Of a stretch of 64,000 bases of DNA, positions 1-9,089 are shown piece after piece. The translations under genes were made by a program, and so were the position numbers. Under the pieces are notes generated by a model. That model was not told the DNA's origin, did no database searches, and saw only the letters and a list, made by a program, of their open reading frames with translations. The DNA lies in the NCBI RefSeq assembly GCF_000237825.1, contig NZ_CM001377.1, positions 1 to 64,000 of the forward strand. The letters run 5' to 3'. The stretch's first letter is position 1; each line of letters opens with the position of its first letter. This DNA is from Thermanaerovibrio velox DSM 12556 (GTDB lineage Bacteria; Synergistota; Synergistia; Synergistales; Synergistaceae).

Positions 1-129
1 CTTAGAAAGATATGTAAAAGGGGAAGCTGAAATCCAGGGACGTGGTCTATGGGGCTGCAGCAGAAGGAGCTCCAGGGACCAAGGCGAGGGACCTCGGCGC
101 CCTCTATGGATCTACCGTCCCCCGCCCTG

Positions 130-515
130 GGCTTTTTGTCCACAAAAGTTATCCACCGCGGTGGATAACTTTCCACATCTCAACGCCTCCAAATACCTTG
201 AGCTTGGTTCGTCATCGTCAAATTGTCTAAATCCACATGATCCACATGAATCCACTGGTTGCAAGGGCTCAAGAAATCCACAAATCCAACGGCATACTGT
301 GGAAATGTGGAAAACCACTGTGGATAATTTCGTGGTAAAATGATACGCCTTGATTCCACGTGGGTGGAAAGCGAACTTTTAGGGTAAACTTATCCACATG
401 GGGCGGCGGTTCAATGGGCCGAAAAGCGGTGCCACATCCCCAGGATAAACCACGGCGAAAGGGCTTTGTGGATCTTGAAAGGCCGCGAACTGGGCGTTTC
501 GATGTTATCCACAGA
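130..515. other. oriC: oriC, left part: DnaA-box region upstream of dnaA
   Basis: No credible gene lies upstream of dnaA. The region holds DnaA boxes: TTATCCACC at 149-157, GGTGGATAA at 160-168, TGTGGATAA at 319-327, TTATCCACA at 390-398 and TTATCCACA at 505-513. The first two form a perfect 28-bp palindrome at 145-172, i.e. two near-consensus boxes facing each other. Other fragments such as tccacatga near 235-255 are weaker. Boxes directly before dnaA are the usual arrangement of a bacterial origin. I see no strong AT-rich unwinding element in this half. Confidence 0.8.
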
Positions 516-661
516 TGGCAACATAACAACGCGGCAGCGCTTCAATCCGGCAATCAGGTCGGTCCCTTGGGGTCTTGGCCTGTGTTTTGTTTTTCGTATT
601 TTCGTCTCATGAGATTCGTTGAAAGCAGAAGGGGCCCCAAGGCCCGGTGAGGTGAGGAGAA

Positions 662-1981
662 TTGGAAGACCTTAAGGTCCTGTGGAACGAGATACTGGAG
701 AAGGGTAAGGACGTGCTGCCCCCTGGGGCCGCGAGCACGTGGCTCAAGACGTGTCTGCCCTTGGAGATATCCGCGGGGGTGCTGGTGCTGGACGTTCCAA
801 ACGTCTTCATAAAGGAACAGATCCAGAGCCGGTTTCTCACGCCCCTAAAGGATCTCATAAGGGCGTTGGGCGTGGCGGAGGACGTGGAGCTCCGGGTGGG
901 TTCCGAGATAAGGCCCAACGAGCAGAAGAGGGCGGAGGCGGCGGCGATGCCCCAGTCCCCCAACAGGAGCGGTTTAAACCCCAACTACGTGTTCGACACC
1001 TTCGTGGTGGGCAAGTCCAACCGGCTGGCCCATGCGGCGTCGCTGGCCGCCGCGGAGTCCCCGGGCGTTGCCTACAACCCGCTCTTCATATGGGGAGGGG
1101 TGGGGCTTGGGAAGACCCACCTGATGCACGCCATAGGGCACTACGTGTGCGACAACCAGCCGGGGGCCAAGGTGGTGTACGTGAGCTCCGAGAAGTTCAC
1201 CAACGAGCTCATATCCGCCATACAGAACAACAGGACCCAGGACTTCAAGGCCAAGTACAGGAGCATCGACGTGCTCTTGATAGACGACATCCAGTTCTTG
1301 GCGGACAAGGAGAGCACCCAGGAGGAGTTCTTCCACACCTTCAACAGCCTGCACGACGCCAAGAAACAGGTGGTCATAAGCTCCGACCGACCGCCTAAGG
1401 ACATACAGCGGGTGGAGGAGAGGCTGGTATCCCGGTTCGAGTGGGGGCTTGTCACGGACATACAGCCCCCGGACCTTGAAACAAGGGTGGCGATACTGCA
1501 GAAGAAGGCGGAGCTCCGGGGATATCACGTGCCCGAGGACGTCATCTTCTTCCTCGCCCAGAACATACCAAGCAACATAAGGGAGCTGGAGGGGGCGCTT
1601 AACCGAGTGGTGGCCTGTTCGGAGCTGAACGACGAGCCCATATCGGTGGAGAACGCGGCGGAGTGGCTGAAGGACATCATCCGGAACGTGATGAAAGGCC
1701 CGGTGAGCATCGACCTGATACAGCACCTGGTGGCGGAGAGCTTCGGGATCTCCGTGGATGAGCTCCTGTCAAGCAAGAGGACCTCGGACCTGGCCCTGGC
1801 AAGACAGGTGGCCATGTACCTCTGCAGGGAGCACACGGAGGCGAGCCTTCAGCAGATAGGCTACGGCTTCAACAAGAAGGACCACACCACGGTCCTCCAC
1901 GCCTGCAGGAAGATAGACGAGCTGCTCAAGACGGATCTTAAGGTCAAGAGCGTTGTGGATAACGTACGGAAAAAGCTGTGA
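662..1981 (+). CDS. dnaA: Chromosomal replication initiator protein DnaA
   Basis: DnaA binds DnaA boxes at oriC, opens the duplex and loads the replicative helicase; it is cytosolic. The 439-residue protein has the family's usual length. It shows the AAA+ Walker A (GGVGLGKTHLM, near residue 145), Walker B (VLLIDDIQFL) and a C-terminal box-binding domain ending with the DnaA signature around KKDHTTVLHACRKI. The start is TTG at 662, preceded by gaggaga. DnaA boxes flank the gene, and one (TGTGGATAA, 1954-1962) lies in its own last codons, so autoregulation is likely. It is followed by dnaN and recF. Confidence 0.98.
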   Translation: MEDLKVLWNEILEKGKDVLPPGAASTWLKTCLPLEISAGVLVLDVPNVFIKEQIQSRFLTPLKDLIRALGVAEDVELRVGSEIRPNEQKRAEAAAMPQSPNRSGLNPNYVFDTFVVGKSNRLAHAASLAAAESPGVAYNPLFIWGGVGLGKTHLMHAIGHYVCDNQPGAKVVYVSSEKFTNELISAIQNNRTQDFKAKYRSIDVLLIDDIQFLADKESTQEEFFHTFNSLHDAKKQVVISSDRPPKDIQRVEERLVSRFEWGLVTDIQPPDLETRVAILQKKAELRGYHVPEDVIFFLAQNIPSNIRELEGALNRVVACSELNDEPISVENAAEWLKDIIRNVMKGPVSIDLIQHLVAESFGISVDELLSSKRTSDLALARQVAMYLCREHTEASLQQIGYGFNKKDHTTVLHACRKIDELLKTDLKVKSVVDNVRKKL

Positions 1982-2153
1982 TGACGCGGGGTATCCACAG
2001 TGTACAACCCTGTGGATGAAATGACATCGAAAGTGTTCCACATAGGGATTGTGGAAAAAGTGGATAACTTAGGCGATCCTTCTCTACAGGCGATCCACAG
2101 GATGAATGTGGAAAAAACTCGCTTAAATACGGGGTTTTTCAGGGTTATCCACA
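1954..2153. other. oriC: oriC, right part: DnaA boxes in the dnaA-dnaN gap
   Basis: Boxes seen are TGTGGATAA 1954-1962 (inside dnaA), GTATCCACA 1991-1999, TGTGGATGA 2011-2019, AGTGGATAA 2059-2067 and TTATCCACA 2145-2153, with additional GTGGAAAAA motifs near 2050 and 2107. The stretch between about 2105 and 2145 is comparatively AT-rich and is a candidate unwinding site. Box clusters on both sides of dnaA suggest a bipartite origin. Confidence 0.75.
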
Positions 2154-2229
2154 GTCTCCACACCCCCTACTGCTACGGCTTCTAGGTTCTTAAGAAAAAG
2201 AAAAAGCAACAGAGGAAGGGGAGGATAAC

Positions 2230-3369
2230 TTGAAACTGGAGATAGAGAAGAGCAGCTTCATAAAGTCCTGGGGTATGGCGGAGCGATGTGCCGGAACCTC
2301 TTCAGCCAGCGCGTCCTCCAGCGTGCTCATAAGGTGCTCAAGCGGATCCGTGGAGCTCCTGGCCACGGACATGAAGACCAGCATAAAGTGTCCGGTGGAA
2401 GGGGTCCGGTCCAACGGGGACGGGGAGGCCCTGCTCCCGGTCAAGGTGCTAGGGGACCTCTTTAAGAAGTCCCCGGAGGGGACCTTCACCATAAGCCTGG
2501 AGGACGGGAAGGGGATCATGACCTCCGGAAGGAGCAGGTACCGTTTCATGACGTACCCACCGGAGGAGTTCCCGAAGATACCCTCATCCTCCGCAGCCCA
2601 GGAGATGGGTGTCATCTCCGCCCAGGACCTCAGGACCGCCATAGCTGAGGGCGCCATAGCGGCCTCCACCTCCGAGGAGTACCCACCCTACCTCTCTTGC
2701 GCCTACTTCCAGGGGGACAACGGGGCGATCCGGGTTGTTTCCACCGATTCGAGGCGTCTTGCCTACTCCAAGGTGCCCATGATGGGGGAGTCCTCGGAGG
2801 CGATGCTGCTGCCCATGAAGGCGGTGAGGGAGCTGGACCGCATGCTGGCCTCCCTGGAGGGTGAGGCGGAGGTTAGGATACTGTCCGACGGCGTCCAGGG
2901 GTACTTCGTCTGCCGGGAGTTCGAGTTCTCCATAAGGCGGGTGGAAAGCAAGTTCCCCCAGTACGAGCGGATCCTTCCGAAGTCCTGCACCACCTTCATG
3001 GAGACCTCTAGGTCCCAGCTGCTTGGGGCGCTGGAGAGGCTGGACCTGGTGGTGAGGGACTTCAACAGGATGGTGGCGGTGACCCTTTCGCCCGGCGGAG
3101 GCTGCACCCTAAGGAGCCGTTCGCCCGAGTTCGGAGAGGCGGTGGAAGAGGTGGAGGCCCTCATAGAGGGAGAACCCTTGAGGATAGCCTTCAACGTCCG
3201 GTTCCTGATCGAAGGGGTCAAGGGACTTCAGGACTCCCTGGTGCGGCTTGAGTTCAACGGTCCTGGGGGACACGTGTGCATAAAGCGCACAGGTTCCGAC
3301 GGCTACCTCTACCTCCTGGCTCCGCTCGCCATAGACGAGGCGGAACTGCCGGGGGAAGATGCGATTTAA
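2230..3369 (+). CDS. dnaN: DNA polymerase III beta subunit (sliding clamp)
   Basis: The clamp dimerises around DNA and tethers DNA polymerase III. The 379-residue product has the usual length and three-domain composition. Recognisable segments include the N-terminal MKLEIEK strand, LLPVKVLGDLFKKSPE, YRFMTYPPEEFPKIP, and a C-terminal GYLYLLAPLAI. The start is TTG at 2230 behind gaggaagggga. The stop overlaps the start of recF by 11 bases, which implies translational coupling. Position after dnaA and the intervening origin boxes is the standard bacterial order. Confidence 0.97.
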   Translation: MKLEIEKSSFIKSWGMAERCAGTSSASASSSVLIRCSSGSVELLATDMKTSIKCPVEGVRSNGDGEALLPVKVLGDLFKKSPEGTFTISLEDGKGIMTSGRSRYRFMTYPPEEFPKIPSSSAAQEMGVISAQDLRTAIAEGAIAASTSEEYPPYLSCAYFQGDNGAIRVVSTDSRRLAYSKVPMMGESSEAMLLPMKAVRELDRMLASLEGEAEVRILSDGVQGYFVCREFEFSIRRVESKFPQYERILPKSCTTFMETSRSQLLGALERLDLVVRDFNRMVAVTLSPGGGCTLRSRSPEFGEAVEEVEALIEGEPLRIAFNVRFLIEGVKGLQDSLVRLEFNGPGGHVCIKRTGSDGYLYLLAPLAIDEAELPGEDAI

Positions 3370-4489
3370 GTCGATAAAGCTGTACAACTACAGGAACCTC
3401 AAGGACCAAGCCCTGGGGCTGTCCGGGGGGCTCAATATATTCTCGGGCCCCAACGGGGCGGGCAAGACCAACCTCCTGGAGGCCTTCTGCGTTTGTTCCG
3501 GCTGGGGGGCCTTCGACAGGACCTCCCGGGTGGTGAGGATAGGAAGTCCCATGGGGGCGGTCCGATGCGAGGCGGAAGGGGAGGAGGACCTCGCCTGTGC
3601 CGTGAGGCTTTCCGGCCGGGCCTCGTTGAGGCTGAACGGTGAAAGGGCCAGCGGGTGGGACGTGAGGAGCAGGATGCCGGTGCTGGCGTTCCTGCCGGAG
3701 AACCTGACCATGGTGGAGGGGCCCCCGTCCTGCAGACGGCGCCTTATGGACCTGGTGTGCGCCATATGCTATCCCGATTACGCCAAGGCGCTCCATCGGT
3801 ACGGCAGAGCTCTAAGGCAGCGGACCGCGTCCTTGAGGTCCATGAAGCGGGAGGTTTACACGCTCAGGCTCATGGCGGCGGAAGCGGCGGTCATATGGGC
3901 CTCAAGGATCTCCGTGGGTGGGCTATTGACCGAGTCGTCGGTCCGCTGGGCGGGGAAGCTGGGAATACCGGTGGAGGCGGACCTGTCCTGCCAGATGGCC
4001 GTGAGGTCCCGATGGGATGTGGGGCGTCGGCCCTTTCTGTCCCAGGAGGAGGTGTTCAACCTCATGATGGGCGGCTTGGAGGTGGAGAGGCGCCTTATGA
4101 GGCCCCCGGTGGGGCCCCACAGGGACGACCTGCGCCTTACCTCCCGTGGAAGGGAGGCCTCATGGGCCTTGAGCCGGGGACAGCGCCGAAGGCTTTCTTA
4201 CGCCCTGGTCATGGGGGCCGCGGAGACGGTCCTCAGGGTGACCGGCAGGTCCCCGGTGGTGGTCCTGGACGAGGTCTTCTCGGAGCTGGACGGGGAGGGC
4301 AGGAGGTCTTTGTTCCTTGGGCTCCGGGAGCTCTCCTGTCAGGTGCTGGCCTCCACCGCGGAGGATCTGTCATCCCTGGGATTGCGGGAGTTTCTAGGCC
4401 CCGGATCCGCCGATGGATGGGCCCTTTACCGGGTGGAGGACGGTTCAGTGGCCCCTTTGCAGGAGCTAGAGCAGGAGGACTTAGGGTGA
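3359..4489 (+). CDS. recF: DNA replication and repair protein RecF
   Basis: RecF is an SMC-like ATPase that, with RecO and RecR, helps load RecA at single-strand gaps. The 376-residue product begins MRFKSIKLYNYRN. It has a Walker A GPNGAGKTN near residue 30, the ABC-type signature LSRGQRRRLSYAL near residue 270 and a Walker B VVVLDEVFSELD near residue 300. The ATG at 3359 lies within the end of dnaN, and mnmG begins four bases after the stop. Confidence 0.96.
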   Translation: MRFKSIKLYNYRNLKDQALGLSGGLNIFSGPNGAGKTNLLEAFCVCSGWGAFDRTSRVVRIGSPMGAVRCEAEGEEDLACAVRLSGRASLRLNGERASGWDVRSRMPVLAFLPENLTMVEGPPSCRRRLMDLVCAICYPDYAKALHRYGRALRQRTASLRSMKREVYTLRLMAAEAAVIWASRISVGGLLTESSVRWAGKLGIPVEADLSCQMAVRSRWDVGRRPFLSQEEVFNLMMGGLEVERRLMRPPVGPHRDDLRLTSRGREASWALSRGQRRRLSYALVMGAAETVLRVTGRSPVVVLDEVFSELDGEGRRSLFLGLRELSCQVLASTAEDLSSLGLREFLGPGSADGWALYRVEDGSVAPLQELEQEDLG

Positions 4490-4493
4490 TCAT

Positions 4494-6380
4494 ATGAACG
4501 CTGGGTTTGAGGATTGGTATCCCGTTGTGGTCCTGGGGGGCGGACATGGGGGCTGTGAGGCCGCCCTGGCGTCCGCCAGGATGGGGGTTCCCACGCTGCT
4601 TTTGAACATGAACCTGGAGAACACCGCCCTCATGGCGTGCAACCCCTCCATAGGGGGCCCCGCCAAGGGGCACCTCACCAGGGAGGTGGACGCCATGGGG
4701 GGCTTTCAGGCCCTGGCGGCGGACATGTCGGCCCTGCAGGTACGGTGGCTCAACACCTCCAAGGGGCCCGCGGTCAGGACCTTAAGGGTTCAGTGCGACA
4801 TGTGGGACTTTCACCGGGCCTACAGGACCAAGGTGGAGTCCCAGGAGAACCTCCAGGTCCTTCAGGCGGAGGGGGTGGACATATGGGTAGAGGACGGGGC
4901 CGTGAGGGGGGTAAGGACCTCCCTTGGCAACGTCATAGGCTGCAGATCCCTGGTGCTGGCCCTTGGGACCTATACCGGCGCTGCGGTGTACGTGGGGCTC
5001 AACAGGTTTGAGGCGGGGCCCATGGGTAACCTGGGGTCCTACCGGATAGCGGAGTCCCTCAAGGGGCTTGGTCTGAGGATGGGAAGGCTCAAGACCGGTA
5101 CCCCCCCTAGGATTCACAAGGACACGGTGGACTGGGGCTCCATCCCCCTGCAGGAGGGGGAAGCGGAACCCTGTGCCATGAGCATCTTCTCCGCCCCCCG
5201 GGTGGTGGAGGGGTTCAAGTGCGGCTGCACCAGGACAAGCCTCGAGACCCACAGGATAATAGAGACCTCGTTGGACAGGAGCCCCCTTTACACCGGGATG
5301 ATACAGGGGAAGGGACCCAGGTACTGTCCGTCCATAGAGGACAAGGTGGTTCGTTTTCCCCATAGGGAGTCCCACCCGGTTTTCCTGGAGCCGGTGAGCC
5401 GGTGTTCCAACGAGGTGTACGTTCAGAACATGTCCACCTCCCTGCCCTACGACGTGCAGGTGAGGATGATACGGACCCTTCCGGGCTGCGAGAGGGCCCG
5501 GATACTTAAGCCCGGTTACGCCATAGAGTATTTCTTCGTGGACCCCACCCAGCTTGAGCCGTGGCTTGAGGTGAGGTCCGTGAGGGGGCTTTTCCTGGCG
5601 GGCCAGATAAACGGCACCTCCGGCTACGAGGAGGCGGCGGCACAGGGGCTCTTGGCGGGGGCGAACGGGGCGCTGTACGCCATGGATTCCGAGGACAGGT
5701 TGGTGCTGGGCCGTCACGAGGCTTACGCCGGGGTCCTGGTGGACGATCTTGTGACCAAGGGTACGTGGGAGCCCTATCGGATGCTCACCAGCCGCTGCGA
5801 GCACCGGCTGAGGTTGAGGCATGACAACCCGGACCTGAGGCTGTCCGAAAGGGCCAGGTCTTTGGGGCTTCTCGGGGACCAGGAGTGGCGGGTGGTGCTC
5901 TCCCGGAAGGCAGAGAGGGACAGGATAAGGGAGGCCTTGAGGGGGACCACGGTACATCCCACCGACCGGGTGAGGGAGCTGCTGATGTCCATAGGGTCAT
6001 CGCCAATAGAGGAGCCCGTGAAGGCCATAGAGCTGGCCAGGAGGCCGGAGGTGCTGTGGGAGCACCTGTCGGAGATCACCGGCATCCCCGGGGACCTAGA
6101 GGCGGGGTACCACGTGGTGGTGGAGGAGAAGTACCGGGGTTACGTGGAACGGGAGGAGCGTCACGTGGAGAGGCTTAAAGGGCTGGAGGGGCTGCCCATA
6201 CCGGATGACTTGGATTACGACCGGGTGGAGGGGTTGCTGTCCGAGAGCCGGGAGAAGCTCAAGGCGGTTCGTCCCAGGACCTTGGGGCAGGCGGGACGGA
6301 TATCCGGCGTCACCCCTGCGGACCTGCAGGTGCTTTGGATGAACCTCCTTCAGCGCCGAGGGGGGGGCAAATCCAGGTGA
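4494..6380 (+). CDS. mnmG: tRNA uridine-5-carboxymethylaminomethyl modification enzyme MnmG
   Basis: MnmG (GidA) is the FAD-dependent subunit that, with MnmE, installs carboxymethylaminomethyl at wobble uridine 34. The 628-residue protein has the FAD-binding VVLGGGHGGCEAA near its N terminus, the GidA signature GRLKTGTPPRI near residue 200 and a C-terminal helical region needed for MnmE binding. Length is normal for the full-length form. It is packed between recF and the DUF721 gene. mnmE is not in the window. Confidence 0.96.
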   Translation: MNAGFEDWYPVVVLGGGHGGCEAALASARMGVPTLLLNMNLENTALMACNPSIGGPAKGHLTREVDAMGGFQALAADMSALQVRWLNTSKGPAVRTLRVQCDMWDFHRAYRTKVESQENLQVLQAEGVDIWVEDGAVRGVRTSLGNVIGCRSLVLALGTYTGAAVYVGLNRFEAGPMGNLGSYRIAESLKGLGLRMGRLKTGTPPRIHKDTVDWGSIPLQEGEAEPCAMSIFSAPRVVEGFKCGCTRTSLETHRIIETSLDRSPLYTGMIQGKGPRYCPSIEDKVVRFPHRESHPVFLEPVSRCSNEVYVQNMSTSLPYDVQVRMIRTLPGCERARILKPGYAIEYFFVDPTQLEPWLEVRSVRGLFLAGQINGTSGYEEAAAQGLLAGANGALYAMDSEDRLVLGRHEAYAGVLVDDLVTKGTWEPYRMLTSRCEHRLRLRHDNPDLRLSERARSLGLLGDQEWRVVLSRKAERDRIREALRGTTVHPTDRVRELLMSIGSSPIEEPVKAIELARRPEVLWEHLSEITGIPGDLEAGYHVVVEEKYRGYVEREERHVERLKGLEGLPIPDDLDYDRVEGLLSESREKLKAVRPRTLGQAGRISGVTPADLQVLWMNLLQRRGGGKSR

Positions 6381-6844
6381 GGTCCTTCAAGGAGGTCTTG
6401 AGTTCCTGCGGCGGGGCGGTGAGGCTTGGGCTCATGCTGGAATCCCTGAGGACCGAGTGGGCCTTCTTGGTGAGTCCCGCACTGGCCCGTCGCACCAGGC
6501 CCGTGGCCTATGAGGAGGGGGTTCTGATCGTTTCCTGCTCCAGCCCATCCGCCGAGACCGCCCTTAGGATGGAGAGGCGGGGCATACTCACCGCCCTTGG
6601 AAGGCTTGGGTACCCCATAAAGGACATAAAGGCCGTGAGGGGCGGCGGTTATCAGGAGCGTCCCATAGAGGTTAAGGTCTTCTCGGGTTCAAGGGCTAAG
6701 AGGACTGTGAGGACCGAGCCGGACCCTTTGGCGATGGAGAGGGCGGAGGAACGGCTCAAGCAGTACGTGCCGGACCCGGAGATACTGAGGGCCATGGCCC
6801 GGGCCATGGCCCTTTGGTCCAAGTCTAAGGGGCGGGGTGTTTAA
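6377..6844 (+). CDS. DUF721 (DciA-like) protein
   Basis: This small basic protein belongs to the DUF721 family, whose DciA members act in replicative helicase loading; the DciA role here is inferred from family and from the dnaA-dnaN-recF context. I take GTG at 6377, which overlaps the mnmG stop and follows a G-rich ribosome site. An in-frame ATG at 6335 would add 14 residues reading through the end of mnmG. The recognisable part is SFKEVLSSCGGAVRLGLMLE through the strand-rich VAYEEGVLIVSCSSPS; the tail is lysine- and arginine-rich. Confidence 0.72.
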   Translation: MRSFKEVLSSCGGAVRLGLMLESLRTEWAFLVSPALARRTRPVAYEEGVLIVSCSSPSAETALRMERRGILTALGRLGYPIKDIKAVRGGGYQERPIEVKVFSGSRAKRTVRTEPDPLAMERAEERLKQYVPDPEILRAMARAMALWSKSKGRGV

Positions 6845-6946
6845 GGTTTTCGGAATATTATATAATGGTCCGGTATCCCTTGGGACCGGTTTCCCCCCGG
6901 GGGTTGAGAGGGTTAGAAAAATAAACAGCGAAGGGGTTATGAGGAT

Positions 6947-8015
6947 TTGAGTTCTTTTCCAGAACTTAGGATAGGAAAGCACAGTCCCAGGTATCCGCTG
7001 ATCCAGGGTGGCATGGGGGTTATGATATCGGGGCCCAAGCTGGCTGGGGCGGTGGCGGCGTGCGGAGGGGTTGGCACCATAGCCAGCGTTGGGATTGCCT
7101 GTGAGTCCCCCTATTTTGACGGCAGGAACTACTTTGAGGCCAACCAGGAGGCGCTTAAGGACGCCCTGAGGGAGGCCAGGGCCAAGGCCCCGGATGGGGT
7201 GTTGGCGGTCAACTGCATGTGTGCCCTCACGGACTACGATACCCAGGTGAGGTCTGCGTGCGAGGGGGGGGCGGACGTGATAATATCCGGAGCGGGACTT
7301 CCCCTTAAGCTTCCGGAGCTCACGGTGGACTTCCCCGACGTGGCGTTGGTGCCCATAGTGAGCTCCCTGAAGGCGGCGGACCTCATAGTGCGTCGTTGGG
7401 AGAAGCAGTACAAGCGTCTTCCCGACGCGGTGGTTGTGGAGACCCCGCTTCACGCGGGGGGTCACCTTGGGGCCACCAGGATGGAGCACGTGACGGACCC
7501 GGTGTTCTCCCTTGAGACCGTGGTTCCTCAGATAGTTAAGTACTTCGAGGAGGAGGTTAAAGCCCCCGTGCCGGTGATAGCCGCTGGGGGGAGTCTTCGA
7601 CAGGGCCGACGTGGAGAGGGCCTTCTCCCTTGGGGCCAAGGGGGTTCAGATGGGGACCAGGTTCGTGTGCAGCGAGGAGTGTGATGCGTCGGACCGGTTC
7701 AAACAGGCCTACTTGGAGGCCCGGGAGGAGGACGTGGTGGTGATCATGAGCCCCGTCGGCATACCCGGCAGGGCCTTGAGGAATCCGTTCGTGGAGCGTT
7801 ACCTGGCCGGTTCCGTGGAGAGCAAGCCCTGCATAGCCCGGTGCCTCTCCCACTGCACCTACATAAAGACCCGGGAGACCTTCTGCATAGCCCAGGCCTT
7901 GGTGGATGCATACCGGGGCAACTGGGAGACCGGGCTCTTCTTCTGCGGCGATAACGTGGTGAGATGCTCGAAGATCGAGCGGGTGGAGGACATATTCCGG
8001 GAGATATTCGGTTGA
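6947..8015 (+). pseudogene. Nitronate monooxygenase / NPD-like flavoprotein, frameshifted
   Basis: The two reading frames join into one FMN-dependent TIM-barrel protein of the nitronate monooxygenase (2-nitropropane dioxygenase) family. The first part has PLIQGGMGVMISGPKLAGAV and HAGGHLGATRMEHV, and the second has GAKGVQMGTRFVCSEE and SPVGIPGRALRNPF. Frame is lost at the G6 run 7586-7591. Reading five Gs gives the expected AAGGVFDRADVERAF, so one base is extra. The start is TTG at 6947. FabK-type enoyl reductases are relatives, so the substrate is uncertain. An assembly error is the simplest explanation for the break. Confidence 0.75.
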
Positions 8016-8069
8016 GCTTCGAGGCGTTTTGAGCGGTTCCCCCTGTGGATGGTTAATCTAGGTTTACGG

Positions 8070-8098
8070 TTGACAGGTCCACCTCTTTCGGTTTCAAT
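8070..8098 (+). promoter_or_regulatory. Sigma-70-type promoter of the superoxide reductase gene
   Basis: A perfect -35 TTGACA at 8070-8075 is followed after 17 bases by TTCAAT at 8093-8098, about 50 bases upstream of the start codon. No obvious operator palindrome was seen. Confidence 0.6.
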
Positions 8099-8150
8099 TA
8101 AAGTGCTTGGTTTAAACTAAACTGGTTTTAGTGAGGAGGGGGAACACATC

Positions 8151-8543
8151 ATGAAGGTGTCCGATCTGGTGCAGAGCGGCGATTGGAAGGGTGAGAAGCA
8201 CGTTCCGGTCATAGAGGCCCCTGAGACTGTCAAGGCGGGGGATGCGTTTGAGGTCAAGGTCTCGGTGGGCAAGGAGATACCTCATCCGAACACCACGGAG
8301 CACCACATCCGTTGGATCCAGCTGTTCTTCAAGCCCGAGGGCGCTAAGTTCCCCTACGAGGTGGGCAAGGTTAGCTTTGAGGTCCACGGTGAGTCCGTGG
8401 AGGGGGCCAACCAGGGGCCTGTTCATACCGAGCCGTTCGGGGTGTTCAAGGTCAAGGCCGGCAAGGGTGGGACCTTGGTGGCGCTGTCCTACTGCAACAT
8501 CCACGGCCTTTGGGAGAGCAGCTTGGAGCTCAAGGTGGAGTAG
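8151..8543 (+). CDS. Superoxide reductase (neelaredoxin-type desulfoferrodoxin)
   Basis: Superoxide reductase reduces superoxide to hydrogen peroxide in the cytosol of anaerobes. The 130-residue protein has the single-iron centre II ligand pattern: a histidine in EKHVPVIE, histidines in HPNTTEHHIRW, and Cys and His in YCNIHGLWE near the C terminus. It lacks the N-terminal desulforedoxin domain with four cysteines, so it is the 1Fe (neelaredoxin) class. It has its own promoter and a strong terminator and so is monocistronic. The usual rubredoxin donor is not adjacent. Confidence 0.93.
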   Translation: MKVSDLVQSGDWKGEKHVPVIEAPETVKAGDAFEVKVSVGKEIPHPNTTEHHIRWIQLFFKPEGAKFPYEVGKVSFEVHGESVEGANQGPVHTEPFGVFKVKAGKGGTLVALSYCNIHGLWESSLELKVE

Positions 8544-8652
8544 CCCTTTTGCGGGCCTTCCTGGGCTAGGTGTCCGGTCACGGGTATGAGGGTATCCGAC
8601 GGGGCCTGGAAGGCCTTGAAACCTTAAAATCAATGGGCTGAAGCGGTTTGAC

Positions 8653-8683
8653 GGGCGGGTCTTTAAGGACCCGTCCTTTTTTT
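8653..8683 (+). terminator. Rho-independent terminator after superoxide reductase
   Basis: A 9-bp stem, GGGCGGGTC (8653-8661) with GACCCGTCC (8668-8676), has one G-U pair and is followed by seven Ts at 8677-8683. Confidence 0.85.
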
Positions 8684-9089
8684 ATCGTTCCGTGGGGTGT
8701 GTTCGCGTCCCCCATGGGCACCGGTGAGGCGGTGAAGGCCCGCCGGGGGCTTAGGCATCACGAGCCTGCGGGCAAAGGGGCCTTGTTCTTTTGAGGGCTT
8801 GGGGTTTTACATGGACCTCGCCTTACCGGCTGGGTCCGTTGGCGCAGCGGTCAGCTCCGTGGACCCATGGGGGTGGTTCTGTGGATGGGATGCTTTAATG
8901 TATATGATTTTAAGACTTTTCCATCTTGGATATATTGAATGTAGTACTTTTAATTTTTCTTGTCTTATAGTTGGCCGTGGTGATAGACCACGAGGGGAGG
9001 AGGCGGTGGTTTTTTAGGTATTTATGAGTTTGAATCGATGTTTTGGTGTAGTTGTGGGTTGGTTTGCCTTTAGAGAGGAGGAAGTTTTC
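8684..9089. other. Non-coding region upstream of the peptide transporter operon
   Basis: No supported gene. The left half is GC-rich. The right half (about 8895-8985) turns sharply AT-rich and probably carries the transporter promoter. One weak candidate is TTGGAT at 8926-8931 and TTTAAT at 8949-8954 with a 17-base spacer. I found no recognisable riboswitch. Confidence 0.4.

Noticed and set aside
4782-5957. Long minus-strand frame of 391 codons opposite mnmG
   Set aside because: GC-rich codon shadow of mnmG; Gly/Pro/His-rich translation without recognisable motifs. The same applies to frames opposite dppD (13991-15301) and rocD (32669-34162).
8690-8800. GC-rich stretch after the superoxide reductase terminator, considered as a riboswitch
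   Set aside because: No conserved core of any riboswitch I know could be matched.
8799-9017. 72-codon frame before the peptide transporter
   Set aside because: No ribosome site and no family resemblance; it spans the AT-rich promoter region.
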